Positions 52,292 through 61,257 of a stretch of 64,000 nt of DNA are shown here, one piece after another. Below the pieces are notes generated by a model that saw only the letters and a program-made list of their open reading frames with translations, had not been told where the DNA came from and did no database searches. Origin of the DNA: Sorangium cellulosum (lineage in GTDB: Bacteria > Myxococcota_A > Polyangia > Polyangiales > Polyangiaceae); assembly GCF_002950945.1 (NCBI RefSeq), contig NZ_CP012673.1, positions 744,001 through 808,000 of the forward strand. Direction: 5' to 3'. A program made the translations under genes and the position numbers. The stretch's first letter is position 1. Each line of letters begins with the position of its first letter.

Positions 52292-52903
52292 TCACTTCGC
52301 GTCGATCACGCCGCAGCCGATCCGGCCGCCCGCGGTCGGGTCCGCTGCGGCGTGCACGACGATCGCGAACTGCGTCACGTCGTTGGGGCCGTCGTCCCCC
52401 ACGGTCCAGATGTCGGTCCCGCGCGTGACGGTCTGCGTGCCCGTGCCGTCCGCGTCGCAGGTGAAGCTGCCGAGGCCCTCTCCGTTGGGGATCCAGTGGT
52501 CGCCCGCGTCGCTCGCGTCGTTCGCGCAGCTCTTGTTCTCATGGATATGAGCGGAGTGGTCGCCGGCGGGGCAACCGGTCACCGCAATCACGAGCGTCAC
52601 CTCGTCGCCGACCTGGGTGAAGGTCGCGGTACCGCTCAGCTCGTTCGAGGCCGTCGCCTCGATCTGCGCCTCGGCGCGCGCGGCCTCGCCGCTGTCGCTT
52701 CCCCCGCCGCCGTCATTGGCGTTGCCGCCGTTCCCACCGCCGCCGTTCCCACCGCCGCCGTCTCCACCGCCGCCGCCGTCGCCGCCGCCGGACGTGCCAG
52801 TGCTGCCCGTCGCGTCAACGGGCGACACGTCGTCGTCTCCGCACGCCGGCAGCACCATGCTTGCACAAAGGGTAAACAACGAGAGCTTCATCCACCGTGA
52901 CAT
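52292..52903 (-). CDS. Cu,Zn superoxide dismutase-like lipoprotein
   Basis: A 203-residue lipoprotein (lipobox VLPAC, Cys21) with a long Gly/Asn linker (GGGGNGGGGNGGN) and a SodC-type domain. Copper ligands are apparent at His119 and His121 (SAHIHENKSC), His136 and His184 (IVVHAAADP), with Cys126 and Cys197 (GRIGCGVI) placed for the conserved disulfide. The zinc loop is missing: His71/His80/Asp83 equivalents are not seen, the segment reading NGEGLGSFTCDADGTG. It may be a copper-only SOD or a copper-binding relative rather than a classical enzyme. ATG 52901-52903 has an AAGGAAA site. Confidence 0.78.
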   Translation of the reverse strand: MSRWMKLSLFTLCASMVLPACGDDDVSPVDATGSTGTSGGGDGGGGGDGGGGNGGGGNGGNANDGGGGSDSGEAARAEAQIEATASNELSGTATFTQVGDEVTLVIAVTGCPAGDHSAHIHENKSCANDASDAGDHWIPNGEGLGSFTCDADGTGTQTVTRGTDIWTVGDDGPNDVTQFAIVVHAAADPTAGGRIGCGVIDAK

Positions 52904-53116
52904 GGGATTTCCTTTCCCGGCGCGGTCCGATCGGGCAGTGTGTTGTCCACCGGACGCCGCCAAGTAGTCGAGGGCACGAGTATGTCCCAACACGGCGCAC
53001 GTCCAAAGAACTCGGAGGAGAAAGCCACGAAAGGAGCGCCTTGCCGCCAGCGCGCGGCGGATGAGCTCGAGACGTAAGGGGATGTGCGTCTCCGCGGCGA
53101 GCGCTGCGCGCGCGAG

Positions 53117-53692
53117 TTAACCCGGGCTGAGCGCCGCGAGCCGTGCGGCCGCTTTCGCGGCGCCGCGATCGTACTCGCGACCAAGCCAGTCGAGGAAGCC
53201 CCGATCCCAGGGAGGGCCGTCAGGCCAGCTTGCGCTGATGCGGTCGGCGAGCTCGATGTCCCACGCGCCGTAGAGCTCCACGAGCGTGTCATGCGCCCTG
53301 CGGCCAGCCAGGGCCTCTGCGTTGCCGCGAAGCTCGCCGCCGTGCGCGAAGGCGTCGTCGCAGACGTAGTAATTGCATGTCGCCGCGCGCCGCGAGGGCG
53401 GGATCGTGCAGCCCTCGGGGCCGTGGAAGACGCACCGCTTCGGGAGCGCCTGGCCGCCGCTGCCCTCGGGCGCGACACGAAGGAGAAGCAGGCCGCGCCG
53501 GCCCGGGCGCAGGTTGCCGGCCGCCATCTGCTCGAGCAGCCAGCCTGCGCCGCCCAGCGACACGATCTTTCCGATGTCGGACCACTCGACGCCCGGCGGG
53601 CTGGCGCAGCAGCCGGTCGGCCCCTGCGGGCAGGCGCTGCACAACGTCGCGTGCAAACGCGTATGTCCACCTGCGAGCTCCAGCCGGATCAT
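53117..53692 (-). CDS. Cysteine-cluster protein, YkgJ-like
   Basis: A 191-residue protein with eight cysteines in two clusters: Cys18, 21, 28 and 29 (LCSACPQGPTGCCASPPGVEWSDIGKIV), and Cys87, 95, 106 and 111 (RCVFHGPEGCTIPPSRRAATCNYYVC). The pattern resembles the YkgJ/UPF0153 zinc- or iron-chelating cysteine-cluster family. The C-terminus is helical and cysteine-free. The ATG at 53690-53692 follows GGAGCAGGG. A metal- or Fe-S-binding role is inferred; the function is unknown. It lies downstream of the TPR/PEGA gene at 53803. Confidence 0.7.
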   Translation of the reverse strand: MIRLELAGGHTRLHATLCSACPQGPTGCCASPPGVEWSDIGKIVSLGGAGWLLEQMAAGNLRPGRRGLLLLRVAPEGSGGQALPKRCVFHGPEGCTIPPSRRAATCNYYVCDDAFAHGGELRGNAEALAGRRAHDTLVELYGAWDIELADRISASWPDGPPWDRGFLDWLGREYDRGAAKAAARLAALSPG

Positions 53693-53802
53693 CCCTGCTC
53701 CGACGCTCCAGGATAACGGCGCGCCCCGCCGCGTCCAGCGACGCCGGCGCGAAGGGCGCGCCCGCCCGCAGCCGCGCCGGTGAGGGGCCGCCTCGCCCCG
53801 GC

Positions 53803-54765
53803 TCACCACACCCGCGTCAGCGTGACTCCGCTCGTCGACGCGGCGACCTCGGTGTGTGAACGCGTGAAGAGCGCGAATCCGAGCGTGCCGACGGCCAGCA
53901 CACCTCCCGTGATGAAGCTGGCCGCGCCGAGATCGCGCGTCGTGTACATGGTGTCCTCGTACCGGAGGGCCTCTTTGCAGGCCGGCGCGATCAGCCGAAG
54001 GCAGTTGTTGCCGCCCACGCCGCGCGCGATCTCATCACGGCTCACCTTGGCGTCGTGCGACACCACCATCAGCACGCCGCCGAGCGCCAGAAAGACCGTC
54101 GAGGCCGCGATGCCGCCGACGAGGAGGCCGGTCCGCAGCGAGGATCCGGGCGGCGCGTCCGAGAGCGCAGGGCCCTTCGTCGCCGTGGGCCTGAGCGCCG
54201 GGGCCGTCTGGTCAAACCGTACTTCGCGGAGCTCTCCGCGGCGGACGTCCACGCCGACCTTGACGGCGGCGTCCTTCAGCGTGGCGGCGACGATGTGGTG
54301 GCCGGGGTCGACGGGAACGGGCTTGTCGCCCTCGAGCACGAGCGGCTCGCCGTCGAGGGTGCAGGAGGCCCCCGCTGGGGCGACGATGCGGAGCTCGCCG
54401 ACGAGCTGCCGAGCGCGCGCGAGGTCGAACAAACGCGACTCGTACAGCTCGCGCTCCTGCAGTGTGGTGGGCTGCCGCATGATCTCTTTGCAAAGCGACA
54501 GCCAGCGAACCGCGGCCGGCGCGTCGCCGATCCGATAAGAGAGCGCCCCGATGTTGCAGGCAGCGACCTGAGATCGCTCCATGTTCCAGAGCGCCTGCCA
54601 CATCTCCCGCGACTCCGCGAAGCGGCCCTCCTCCTGCGCGACGTTCGCCTGGGCGCGCAGGCGGGTCGCGGCGTCCTTCACCGGCTCGGCGCGGCCGCTC
54701 GATGCGGTCATCAGAAGGGCGACGGCGCCAAGCACGCCCAGGCCGACTCGCGACATCCTGCACAC
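53803..54765 (-). CDS. TPR/PEGA-type exported membrane protein
   Basis: A 320-residue protein comparable in layout to the one at 43453. A signal peptide (LGVLGAVALLMTASSGRA) is followed by TPR-like helices (RLRAQANVAQEEGRFAESREMWQALWNMERSQVAACNIGALSYRIGDAPAAVRWLSL) and a PEGA-like beta region (LRIVAPAGASCTLDGEPLVL). Two C-terminal membrane helices close it. GTG at 54763-54765 is chosen because GGAGGG lies eight bases upstream, whereas the ATG three codons later is too far from it. Possibly a kinase-associated envelope protein. Confidence 0.8.
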   Translation of the reverse strand: MCRMSRVGLGVLGAVALLMTASSGRAEPVKDAATRLRAQANVAQEEGRFAESREMWQALWNMERSQVAACNIGALSYRIGDAPAAVRWLSLCKEIMRQPTTLQERELYESRLFDLARARQLVGELRIVAPAGASCTLDGEPLVLEGDKPVPVDPGHHIVAATLKDAAVKVGVDVRRGELREVRFDQTAPALRPTATKGPALSDAPPGSSLRTGLLVGGIAASTVFLALGGVLMVVSHDAKVSRDEIARGVGGNNCLRLIAPACKEALRYEDTMYTTRDLGAASFITGGVLAVGTLGFALFTRSHTEVAASTSGVTLTRVW

Positions 54766-55058
54766 CGGGGAAACCCTCCTGGACCGAGGTTCAGGTCAGC
54801 TGCGCTCCCGAGTCTCCCGTCGGGGGCGCGGGCCGGCAGCCTAGCAGACATGGCCGTGCCGCGGCTCGACCCTCGTCATGCGGTGAGCTCACCTCATCGC
54901 CCCTTCCCGCGCTGCGGCCAGCGCAGCGCCGTGCTCCAGAGGAGGCGACGCCCCCCGGGCGGCCGCCCCGAGGAGGCGGCGCCCGAGGCGGCTCGGGTGA
55001 TGGTGGAGAAGGGACGGAAACGCCAGGAACGCCGGTCACGCGCGAGGCGAGATCGCGG

Positions 55059-58000
55059 TCACGCCCGGGGCGTGATCAGCTGCTCCAGCCCGCGCAGCGG
55101 GATATCCAGCCAGTCCGGACGGTTGTTCAGCTCGTAGCCGAGCTCGTAGATGCACTTCTCGAGCATGTAGAAGTCGAGCAAGAGCACCGTGTCCGCGTCG
55201 CTCGCGGGCACGAACGGCGCCGTCTCGTCGGTCCGCGGCTCGGCGGCGGCCTGGGCGCGCGCGATCGTCTCCAGGTAGCCCGCGAGGTAACTCGCCGAGA
55301 CCCACGCCACCCAGGCGTCGGTCCACGGCTTGAGCACGGCGGCGTCCTCCGGCCGGAGTCGCCCGTCGCGGAGCGCCGAGGCGCCGGCGTAGTCGAACGA
55401 GCGCAGCATCCCCGAGACATCCCGGAGCGGGCATCGCTTGTAGCGGCGCTCGCTGAGCGGCCTCGCCGGCTCGCCCTCGAAGTCGATCAGGATGAAATCG
55501 TCGCCCGTGGAGAGCACCTGGCCGAGGTGGAAGTCGCCGTGCGACCGGATGCGGGTGACGTCGAACTTCCGCGACACGACCTGCTGGAGCTTCGCGTTGA
55601 TCTCCGCCTCGCGCTGCAGCATCGCCGCCGCGTGCTCCCGCACGGGCTCGGGGAGCGCGCGCTCGCGCTTCCGGATCAGCCCGAAGGTGCGCGCGAGCAT
55701 GCCGTGCGCCGACTGGAACAGCGACTGCTGGTGCAGCGTCGTGAACGGCTGCTGCCCGAACGCAGGATCCTTGCTCGGCCGCCCGAGGGTGAGGTGGAGC
55801 TGCGCCGTGCGCTCGCCGAGCAGCCGCATCCTCACGAGATCGGTGCCCATCAGCTGGTTCACCAGCGGAGGCGGCGTCGCGCGCGACGCGTCGACGAGCG
55901 TGCCGGGCGGCATCGGCGGCGCGTTCGTCTTCGAGGACTCCTCGTCGGCGAGGATCCGCTCGAAGAAGCGGTTCAGCGACTCGAGCGTGCTCGTCCACGC
56001 GTCGCTCTGGCTCTGCACGTACTCCTGGAGCATCGCCACCGTGGTCGCCTCGCGCCCGCGGCCCTGGTACTCGATCGCGCCGGCGAGCCGCGGCGTCGAC
56101 GGGAACCCGTGCTCCGTCAGGAACCTGCCGATCTCGAGCTCCGGGTTGATGCCCTCCTCGACCTGCCGGAACACCTTGAGCAGCAGCTTGTCGCCGTAGA
56201 TGATCGTCGTGTTGCTCTGCTCGCTCTCGGCGATGCGCGCCGGGAGCTCTCCTTCCCCGAGCGCCTCGAGGGTCGTCCCGAGCGGCAGCGCCTGGAGCTC
56301 GCCGGCGCTGCCCGTCGCGACCCCGCGGGCCCGGATCGCGGAGAGGATCAGCGCGGCGAACTCCGGCGTCGCCAGCGCGTCGTGCAGGACGCCCTCCGGC
56401 GCCGCCGCGTTCTCCGCGTCCGGCTCGCGCACCGTCACGTCCGCGATGACGGCGTGGCGCGTGCGCGTCGCGAGCTCGCGCGCGCGATCCCCCGTGGCGA
56501 AGCCGACGGGCACGACGTACGTCTCCGGCGAGCCGTCCGTGTACTCGACGCGCACGAGCAGCAGGTAGTGATCCGGCGCCCGGTCCTCGCGCTTGATCGG
56601 GACGATGTCCGCGAGCGTCGTGTTGCGCCGGGTCCGCGCCTTGCCGCGGAACCACCGCCGCGGCGCGATGTACCTCGCGAGGGCCGGCGCGAGCGCCTTG
56701 CGCCCCTCGGGCGTGAACAGCGCCCGCCACGAGCCCGCGGCCGAGATCGCGGGCGCCGCGTCGCCCTCGCCGACGGACGACACCGGCGTCGCCGGCTCCA
56801 GCGCGAACCAGAAGAAGTCGTGCGGCCCGAGCGACAGCGAGTAGCAGCGGCCCGAGATCTCCGGGAAGCGGCTCCTGCCGAACAGCTCGACGGGCACCAT
56901 GCCGTTGAAGCGCGTGAGGTCGAGCTCGACGTGCTGCGCGTACCGCGAGAGGTTCGCCACAACGAGCACCCGCTCGTCCCCGTGCGCGCGGATGAACGCG
57001 AGCACCTTGCTGTTGTCGGGGTGCAGGAACTCGATCGTCCCGCGGCCGAGCACCTTGTACTGCTTGCGCAGCGTGATGAGCCGCTTCATCCACCAGAGGA
57101 GCGACGACGGGTTCTGCTGCTGCGCCTCGACGTTGATCGCCTCGTAGTGGTACTCGGGGTCGATGATGATCGGCAGGTAGAGCTTCTGCGGGTTCGCACG
57201 GGAGAAGCCGGCGTTCCGGTCGGCGCTCCACTGCATCGGCGTGCGCACGCCGTCGCGATCGCCGAGATAGATGTTGTCGCCCATCCCGATCTCGTCGCCG
57301 TAGTAGAGGACCGGCGTCCCCGGCAGCGAGAAGAGCAGCGCGTTCATCAGCTCGATCCTGCGCCGCGTCTTCATGAGCGGGGCGAGCCGGCGGCGGATGC
57401 CCAGGTTGATGCGCGCGGTGTGCTCCTGCGCGTAGACGCGATACATGTAGTCCCGGTCCTCGTCGGTCACCATCTCGAGCGTCAGCTCGTCGTGGTTCCG
57501 GAGGAACGTCGCCCACTGGCAGTTCTCGTGGACCTGGGGCGTCTGCTTCAGGATGTTGACGATCGGGAAGCTGTCCTCGAGCTCGACCGCCATGAACATC
57601 CTCGGCATGAGCGGGAAGTGGAAGTTCATGTGGCACTCGTCGCCCTGGCCGAAGTACGCCGCGGCGTCGGCCGGCCACTGGTTGGCCTCGGCGAGGAGCA
57701 TGCGGTCGGCGAAGTTCGCGTCGATGTGGCGCCTGACCTTCTGCAGGAACGCGTGCGTCTCCGGCAGGTTCTCGCAGTTCGTCCCGTCGCGCTCGTAGAG
57801 GTACGGCACGGCGTCGAGCCGGAGCCCGTCCACGCCCATCTCCAGCCAGAAGTCGACCACCTTGAAGACGGCGTCGTGCACGTCCGGGTTGTCGAAGTTG
57901 AGGTCAGGCTGGTGGGAGTAGAAGCGGTGCCAGTAATAGGCGTTGGCCACCGGATCCCAGGCCCAATTGCTAGTCTCGAAGTCCTTAAAGATGATCCGGG

Positions 58001-58445
58001 CATCCCTGTACCGGTGTGGGGTGTCGCTCCACACGTAGAAGTCGCGCCACTTGGACCCCTTGGGCGACGTCCGTGCACGCTGGAACCACTCGTGCTCGTT
58101 CGAGGTGTGGTTCAGGACGAGCTCGGTGATGACGCGGATCTCGCGGCGGTGCGCCTCGCGCAGCAGGCGCGCGAACTCGCGCCGCGTCCCGTAGGACGGG
58201 TTGATGTTGGTGTAGTCCGCGATGTCGTATCCGCCGTCCCGCAGCGGCGATGGATAGAAGGGCAGGAGCCAGATCGCGGTGACGCCGAGATCTTGAAGGT
58301 AATCGAGCTTCTCGATGAGCCCCTCGAAGTCGCCGATGCCGTCGGCGTTCGAGTCGCTGAACGCGCGGACATGGAGCTCGTAGATGATGGCGTCCTTGTA
58401 CCAGAGGGCGCTGCCTTCGGGAGGGGGCTTCTGATCCTGGCTCAT
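55059..58445 (-). CDS. treS: Trehalose synthase - maltokinase fusion
   Basis: A 1128-residue bifunctional protein. The TreS part (about 1-560) is a GH13 enzyme interconverting trehalose and maltose. It has the nucleophile Asp211 (DGLRLDAVPYL), acid Glu253 (LLAEANQWP) and Asp319 (RNHDELTL). The C-terminal part (about 640-1128) is a maltokinase: RRWFRGKARTRRNT, NTTIIYGDKLLLKVFRQ, and the kinase-like catalytic motif RSHGDFHLGQVL with LIDFEGEP. Together they turn trehalose into maltose 1-phosphate, the donor for GlgE glucan synthesis. The ATG at 58443-58445 has a GGAG site; GlgE is not in the window. Confidence 0.95.
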   Translation of the reverse strand: MSQDQKPPPEGSALWYKDAIIYELHVRAFSDSNADGIGDFEGLIEKLDYLQDLGVTAIWLLPFYPSPLRDGGYDIADYTNINPSYGTRREFARLLREAHRREIRVITELVLNHTSNEHEWFQRARTSPKGSKWRDFYVWSDTPHRYRDARIIFKDFETSNWAWDPVANAYYWHRFYSHQPDLNFDNPDVHDAVFKVVDFWLEMGVDGLRLDAVPYLYERDGTNCENLPETHAFLQKVRRHIDANFADRMLLAEANQWPADAAAYFGQGDECHMNFHFPLMPRMFMAVELEDSFPIVNILKQTPQVHENCQWATFLRNHDELTLEMVTDEDRDYMYRVYAQEHTARINLGIRRRLAPLMKTRRRIELMNALLFSLPGTPVLYYGDEIGMGDNIYLGDRDGVRTPMQWSADRNAGFSRANPQKLYLPIIIDPEYHYEAINVEAQQQNPSSLLWWMKRLITLRKQYKVLGRGTIEFLHPDNSKVLAFIRAHGDERVLVVANLSRYAQHVELDLTRFNGMVPVELFGRSRFPEISGRCYSLSLGPHDFFWFALEPATPVSSVGEGDAAPAISAAGSWRALFTPEGRKALAPALARYIAPRRWFRGKARTRRNTTLADIVPIKREDRAPDHYLLLVRVEYTDGSPETYVVPVGFATGDRARELATRTRHAVIADVTVREPDAENAAAPEGVLHDALATPEFAALILSAIRARGVATGSAGELQALPLGTTLEALGEGELPARIAESEQSNTTIIYGDKLLLKVFRQVEEGINPELEIGRFLTEHGFPSTPRLAGAIEYQGRGREATTVAMLQEYVQSQSDAWTSTLESLNRFFERILADEESSKTNAPPMPPGTLVDASRATPPPLVNQLMGTDLVRMRLLGERTAQLHLTLGRPSKDPAFGQQPFTTLHQQSLFQSAHGMLARTFGLIRKRERALPEPVREHAAAMLQREAEINAKLQQVVSRKFDVTRIRSHGDFHLGQVLSTGDDFILIDFEGEPARPLSERRYKRCPLRDVSGMLRSFDYAGASALRDGRLRPEDAAVLKPWTDAWVAWVSASYLAGYLETIARAQAAAEPRTDETAPFVPASDADTVLLLDFYMLEKCIYELGYELNNRPDWLDIPLRGLEQLITPRA

Positions 58446-58847
58446 GGCTGCTCCGACGGATGCGCGTTCTCCGCGCGACGACGCCGGGCGCACAGGACAC
58501 CGCGGTGACGGCCTCTCGAGGCGTGAGCCGGCCGCCCGAGCCAGAGACGGCCAGGAGGCGAGGCACGCTTGCGGAGGTCCACCACTGGGCGCGCACCGCC
58601 GTCCCACGCTGGTGACGCGGACCACGTGTATAGTTTAACTACTTGGAATTGCAAGACCGCGCGCGGCCCGATGTCGGATAGCACGGCGCGCGGGCGGAGC
58701 AAAGCGGCGCGCCGGATCATCGGAGCGCGCCGGTGCGCCAGTTGCTGTAGAGGCTGCCAAGATCGATGCTTCGCGACCTCGGCCCACACGTCGAACCGCA
58801 GCCGGTGTAAGAAGCGCTGGCACCTCGTGCTGTGATCGGGCGAGCTC
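58446..58847. other. Divergent intergenic region
   Basis: About 400 bases between the TreS fusion (minus) and a lipoprotein gene (plus). An unusually AT-rich island lies at 58626-58655 (GTATAGTTTAACTACTTGG), holding the predicted TreS promoter. No gene is supported here. Confidence 0.5.
58627..58654 (-). promoter_or_regulatory. Predicted promoter of the TreS-maltokinase gene
   Basis: On the minus strand TTGCAA (58654-58649), 16 bases, TATACA (58632-58627). Each hexamer matches consensus at four positions. It lies in the only AT-rich island of the gap and would give a leader of about 175 bases. Confidence 0.35.
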
Positions 58848-59483
58848 ATGCCCAACGTTAAGAAGCATTCTCTCATGCTGCGTGTCTTCCACGTACTCCC
58901 GCTCTCCCTCGCCGTCCTCGGCGCGCTCGCGTGCTCGTCGACCCCGGAGCCGACCACGGTGGATCCGAACAACCCGTGCCCGCCGGGCCAGTGGTGCGCC
59001 TCCGCGGTGCCGACCACGCCCGCGACCGTGACGCCCACGCCCGCCGCGAGCACCCCCGTGGCGACGGGCACCGCCGCCACGCCGATCGCGCCCGTCGCTG
59101 CGGCGGCCGCCACGCCGATCCTGCAGGGGATGGGCACGTCGGAGGCCCCGGGGATGAAGGCGGACGGCGGGCCGTTCGCGGGGCAGTTCCAGGAGGGCCA
59201 GTCGCTCGAGCAGCCGGTCACGATCTCGCCGGGCAAGTGCTACACGATCGTCGGCATCGGCATCGGCGTCCAGGAGCTCGACATCCAGCTCGTCGCGCAG
59301 CCGGCGCCCGCGCTCCCGCCGGTCGTCCTCGCGCAGGACAGCACCACCGGCCCGTCGGCGACGCTCGGCGGCAAGGCCAACGGCTGCTGGAAGAACCCGA
59401 CCCCGCTCGGCGGCCAGGGCAAGGTGATCCTCAAGGCCACGAAGGGCGCGGGCCTCGCGGCCGCGCAGGTCTTCTCGAAGTAG
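58848..59483 (+). CDS. Exported lipoprotein with Thr/Pro/Ala linker
   Basis: A 211-residue lipoprotein with signal LSLAVLGALAC, a Thr/Pro/Ala-rich stretch (TPATVTPTPAASTPVATGTAATP) and a compact C-terminal domain of about 105 residues (QSLEQPVTISPGKCYTIVGIGIGVQELDIQL...). The domain reads as a beta-sandwich with two Cys (KCYTI, NGCWKN). Family not recognised; similar short lipoproteins are frequent in Polyangiales. An in-frame ATG nine codons later (58875) is an alternative start. Confidence 0.7.
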   Translation: MPNVKKHSLMLRVFHVLPLSLAVLGALACSSTPEPTTVDPNNPCPPGQWCASAVPTTPATVTPTPAASTPVATGTAATPIAPVAAAAATPILQGMGTSEAPGMKADGGPFAGQFQEGQSLEQPVTISPGKCYTIVGIGIGVQELDIQLVAQPAPALPPVVLAQDSTTGPSATLGGKANGCWKNPTPLGGQGKVILKATKGAGLAAAQVFSK

Positions 59484-59624
59484 CGCGGCGCACGCGGGCG
59501 CGCGCGCCGCCGCCGCGATCGGAGCCCGCGCAGCGCGCCGGCGCGGCGCCGCTATTTCCGCCGCGCGCGTCTTCCCCTACGAGCTGACGGACGCGGCGTC
59601 TGCCCTCGCCGCGCGCGAGACGCC

Positions 59625-61232
59625 ATGAGCGAGACCGTCTTCCTCGGCCCCGAGGCCAGCACGACCTGCGCGACCGCGCGCTGGTCGTGGCTGTCGGCGC
59701 GGCTCCCGCCGGACCTCGAGCAGGAGGCCGTGCGGCGCGTCGCGTGGATCTCGCTCTGCACCTTGCTCGTGGGCGCCTTCGGCTTCACGGCGGTGGAGAT
59801 CGTCCCGAGCCTTGAGCTCGGGCCTCGCCCGGTCCGCTTCGCGGTCTACCTGCCGCTCATGCTCGTCTCGGCCGCGCTCTTCGTCGTCGCGCGCCGCAGG
59901 CTGCTCTCGCCGGAGCGGATCGTCGATCTCTCGTTCGCCTACAAGATCCTGGGCGCCGCGTCGCTCGCGGTCATGACCAACGCGCAGCCGTGGCCGGAGG
60001 GGCCGCTCCTGCCCGGGTGGTCGCCCGTCGCCGTCTGGGTGCTGGTGTTCCCGATCGTCGTCCCCGGCCCGAGCCTGCGCACGCTGCTCACGTCGACGGT
60101 GGCCGTCCTCACGGAGCCGGCGTGCCTCTGGGCGCTCGTGCGGTCCGGCTTCCTGGAGGAGCCCTCGCGCGAGGCGCTGATCCGCCGCTTCTTCCCGAGC
60201 GTGATCGCGCTCGGGCTCTCGGTGATCGTGTCGCGCATCGTCTTCGGGCTCGGCCGCAAGCTCGGCGCGGCGCGCGAGCTCGGGAGCTACCGCCTCGTCG
60301 AGCGGCTCGGCGGCGGCGGCATGGGCGAGGTGTGGCGGGCGAAGCACCGGATGCTCGCGCGCCCGGCGGCCGTGAAGCTGATCCGCCCGGAGGCGTTCCA
60401 GGGCGAGGCGTCGACCTACGGCAACGCGAAGCGCCGGTTCGAGCGCGAGGCGCAGGCGACCGCGGCGCTCCGGTCGCCGCACACGATCGGCATCTTCGAC
60501 TTCGGCGTCGCCCGCGACGGGTCGTTCTACTACGTCATGGAGCTGCTCGACGGGATGGACCTCGACACCCTCGTCAAGCTGGACGGCCCGCAGCCGCCCG
60601 CGCGTGTGGTCCACCTGCTCCGGCAGGCCTGCCACTCGCTCCACGAGGCGCACCGGGCCTTCCTGGTCCACCGCGACATCAAGCCGGCCAACCTCTTCCT
60701 CTGCCGCTACGGCGCCGATCTCGACTTCCTGAAGGTGCTCGATTTCGGGCTGGTAGCGGAGCGCAAGAAGGACGCGGCCCCGTCGACGCTCACGGCGGAC
60801 AACGCGATCACCGGGACGCCCGCGTTCATGGCGCCGGAGGTGGTGCTCGGCGACCGGCCGGTGGACGGCCGGACCGACCTCTACGCGCTCGGGTGCGTGG
60901 CGTACTGGCTGCTCACCGGCGCGCTCGTGTTCGAGGCCGAGACGGCGATGAAGACGGTGCTGCTCCACGCGACCGAGGCGCCCGTGGCGCCGTCGAAGCG
61001 CGCCGCGCGCACGATCCCGCCGGCGCTCGACCGCATCGTGCTCGACTGCCTCGAGAAGGACCCGGCGCGGCGGCCGCAGTCGGCGCGCGAGCTGTCCGAC
61101 CGGCTGGCCGCGCTGCGCCTCGACGCCGAGTGGACCGAGCAGCACGCGGCGGCGTGGTGGGAGGCGGTCGCGCCGCCGGCGTCCCGGGCGGGGCGGCCGG
61201 CCGCCGAGGCGCCCGTCGATGCCTTCGGCTGA
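59625..61232 (+). CDS. Ser/Thr protein kinase with N-terminal membrane sensor
   Basis: A 535-residue kinase whose membrane part comes first, unlike the other two kinases here. Residues 37-215 contain about six hydrophobic helices (ISLCTLLVGAFGFTAVEI, FAVYLPLMLVSAALFVVA, WVLVFPIVV and others). The catalytic domain (221-500) has GGGGMGEVWRAKH, Lys251, HRD at 349-351 (VHRDIKPANL) and DFG at 373-375, and should be active. The activation segment GTPAFMAPEVV is intact. The membrane part may sense a lipid or small molecule. No adjacent partner gene is evident. Confidence 0.92.
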   Translation: MSETVFLGPEASTTCATARWSWLSARLPPDLEQEAVRRVAWISLCTLLVGAFGFTAVEIVPSLELGPRPVRFAVYLPLMLVSAALFVVARRRLLSPERIVDLSFAYKILGAASLAVMTNAQPWPEGPLLPGWSPVAVWVLVFPIVVPGPSLRTLLTSTVAVLTEPACLWALVRSGFLEEPSREALIRRFFPSVIALGLSVIVSRIVFGLGRKLGAARELGSYRLVERLGGGGMGEVWRAKHRMLARPAAVKLIRPEAFQGEASTYGNAKRRFEREAQATAALRSPHTIGIFDFGVARDGSFYYVMELLDGMDLDTLVKLDGPQPPARVVHLLRQACHSLHEAHRAFLVHRDIKPANLFLCRYGADLDFLKVLDFGLVAERKKDAAPSTLTADNAITGTPAFMAPEVVLGDRPVDGRTDLYALGCVAYWLLTGALVFEAETAMKTVLLHATEAPVAPSKRAARTIPPALDRIVLDCLEKDPARRPQSARELSDRLAALRLDAEWTEQHAAAWWEAVAPPASRAGRPAAEAPVDAFG

Positions 61233-61257
61233 GCCGGCGCACGGACCGCGCGCGCCG

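Noticed and set aside
54702..58508. A 1268-codon plus-strand frame opposite TreS-maltokinase
   Set aside because: Shadow of the real gene; composition is repetitive (many Arg/Val/Glu) and lacks family features.
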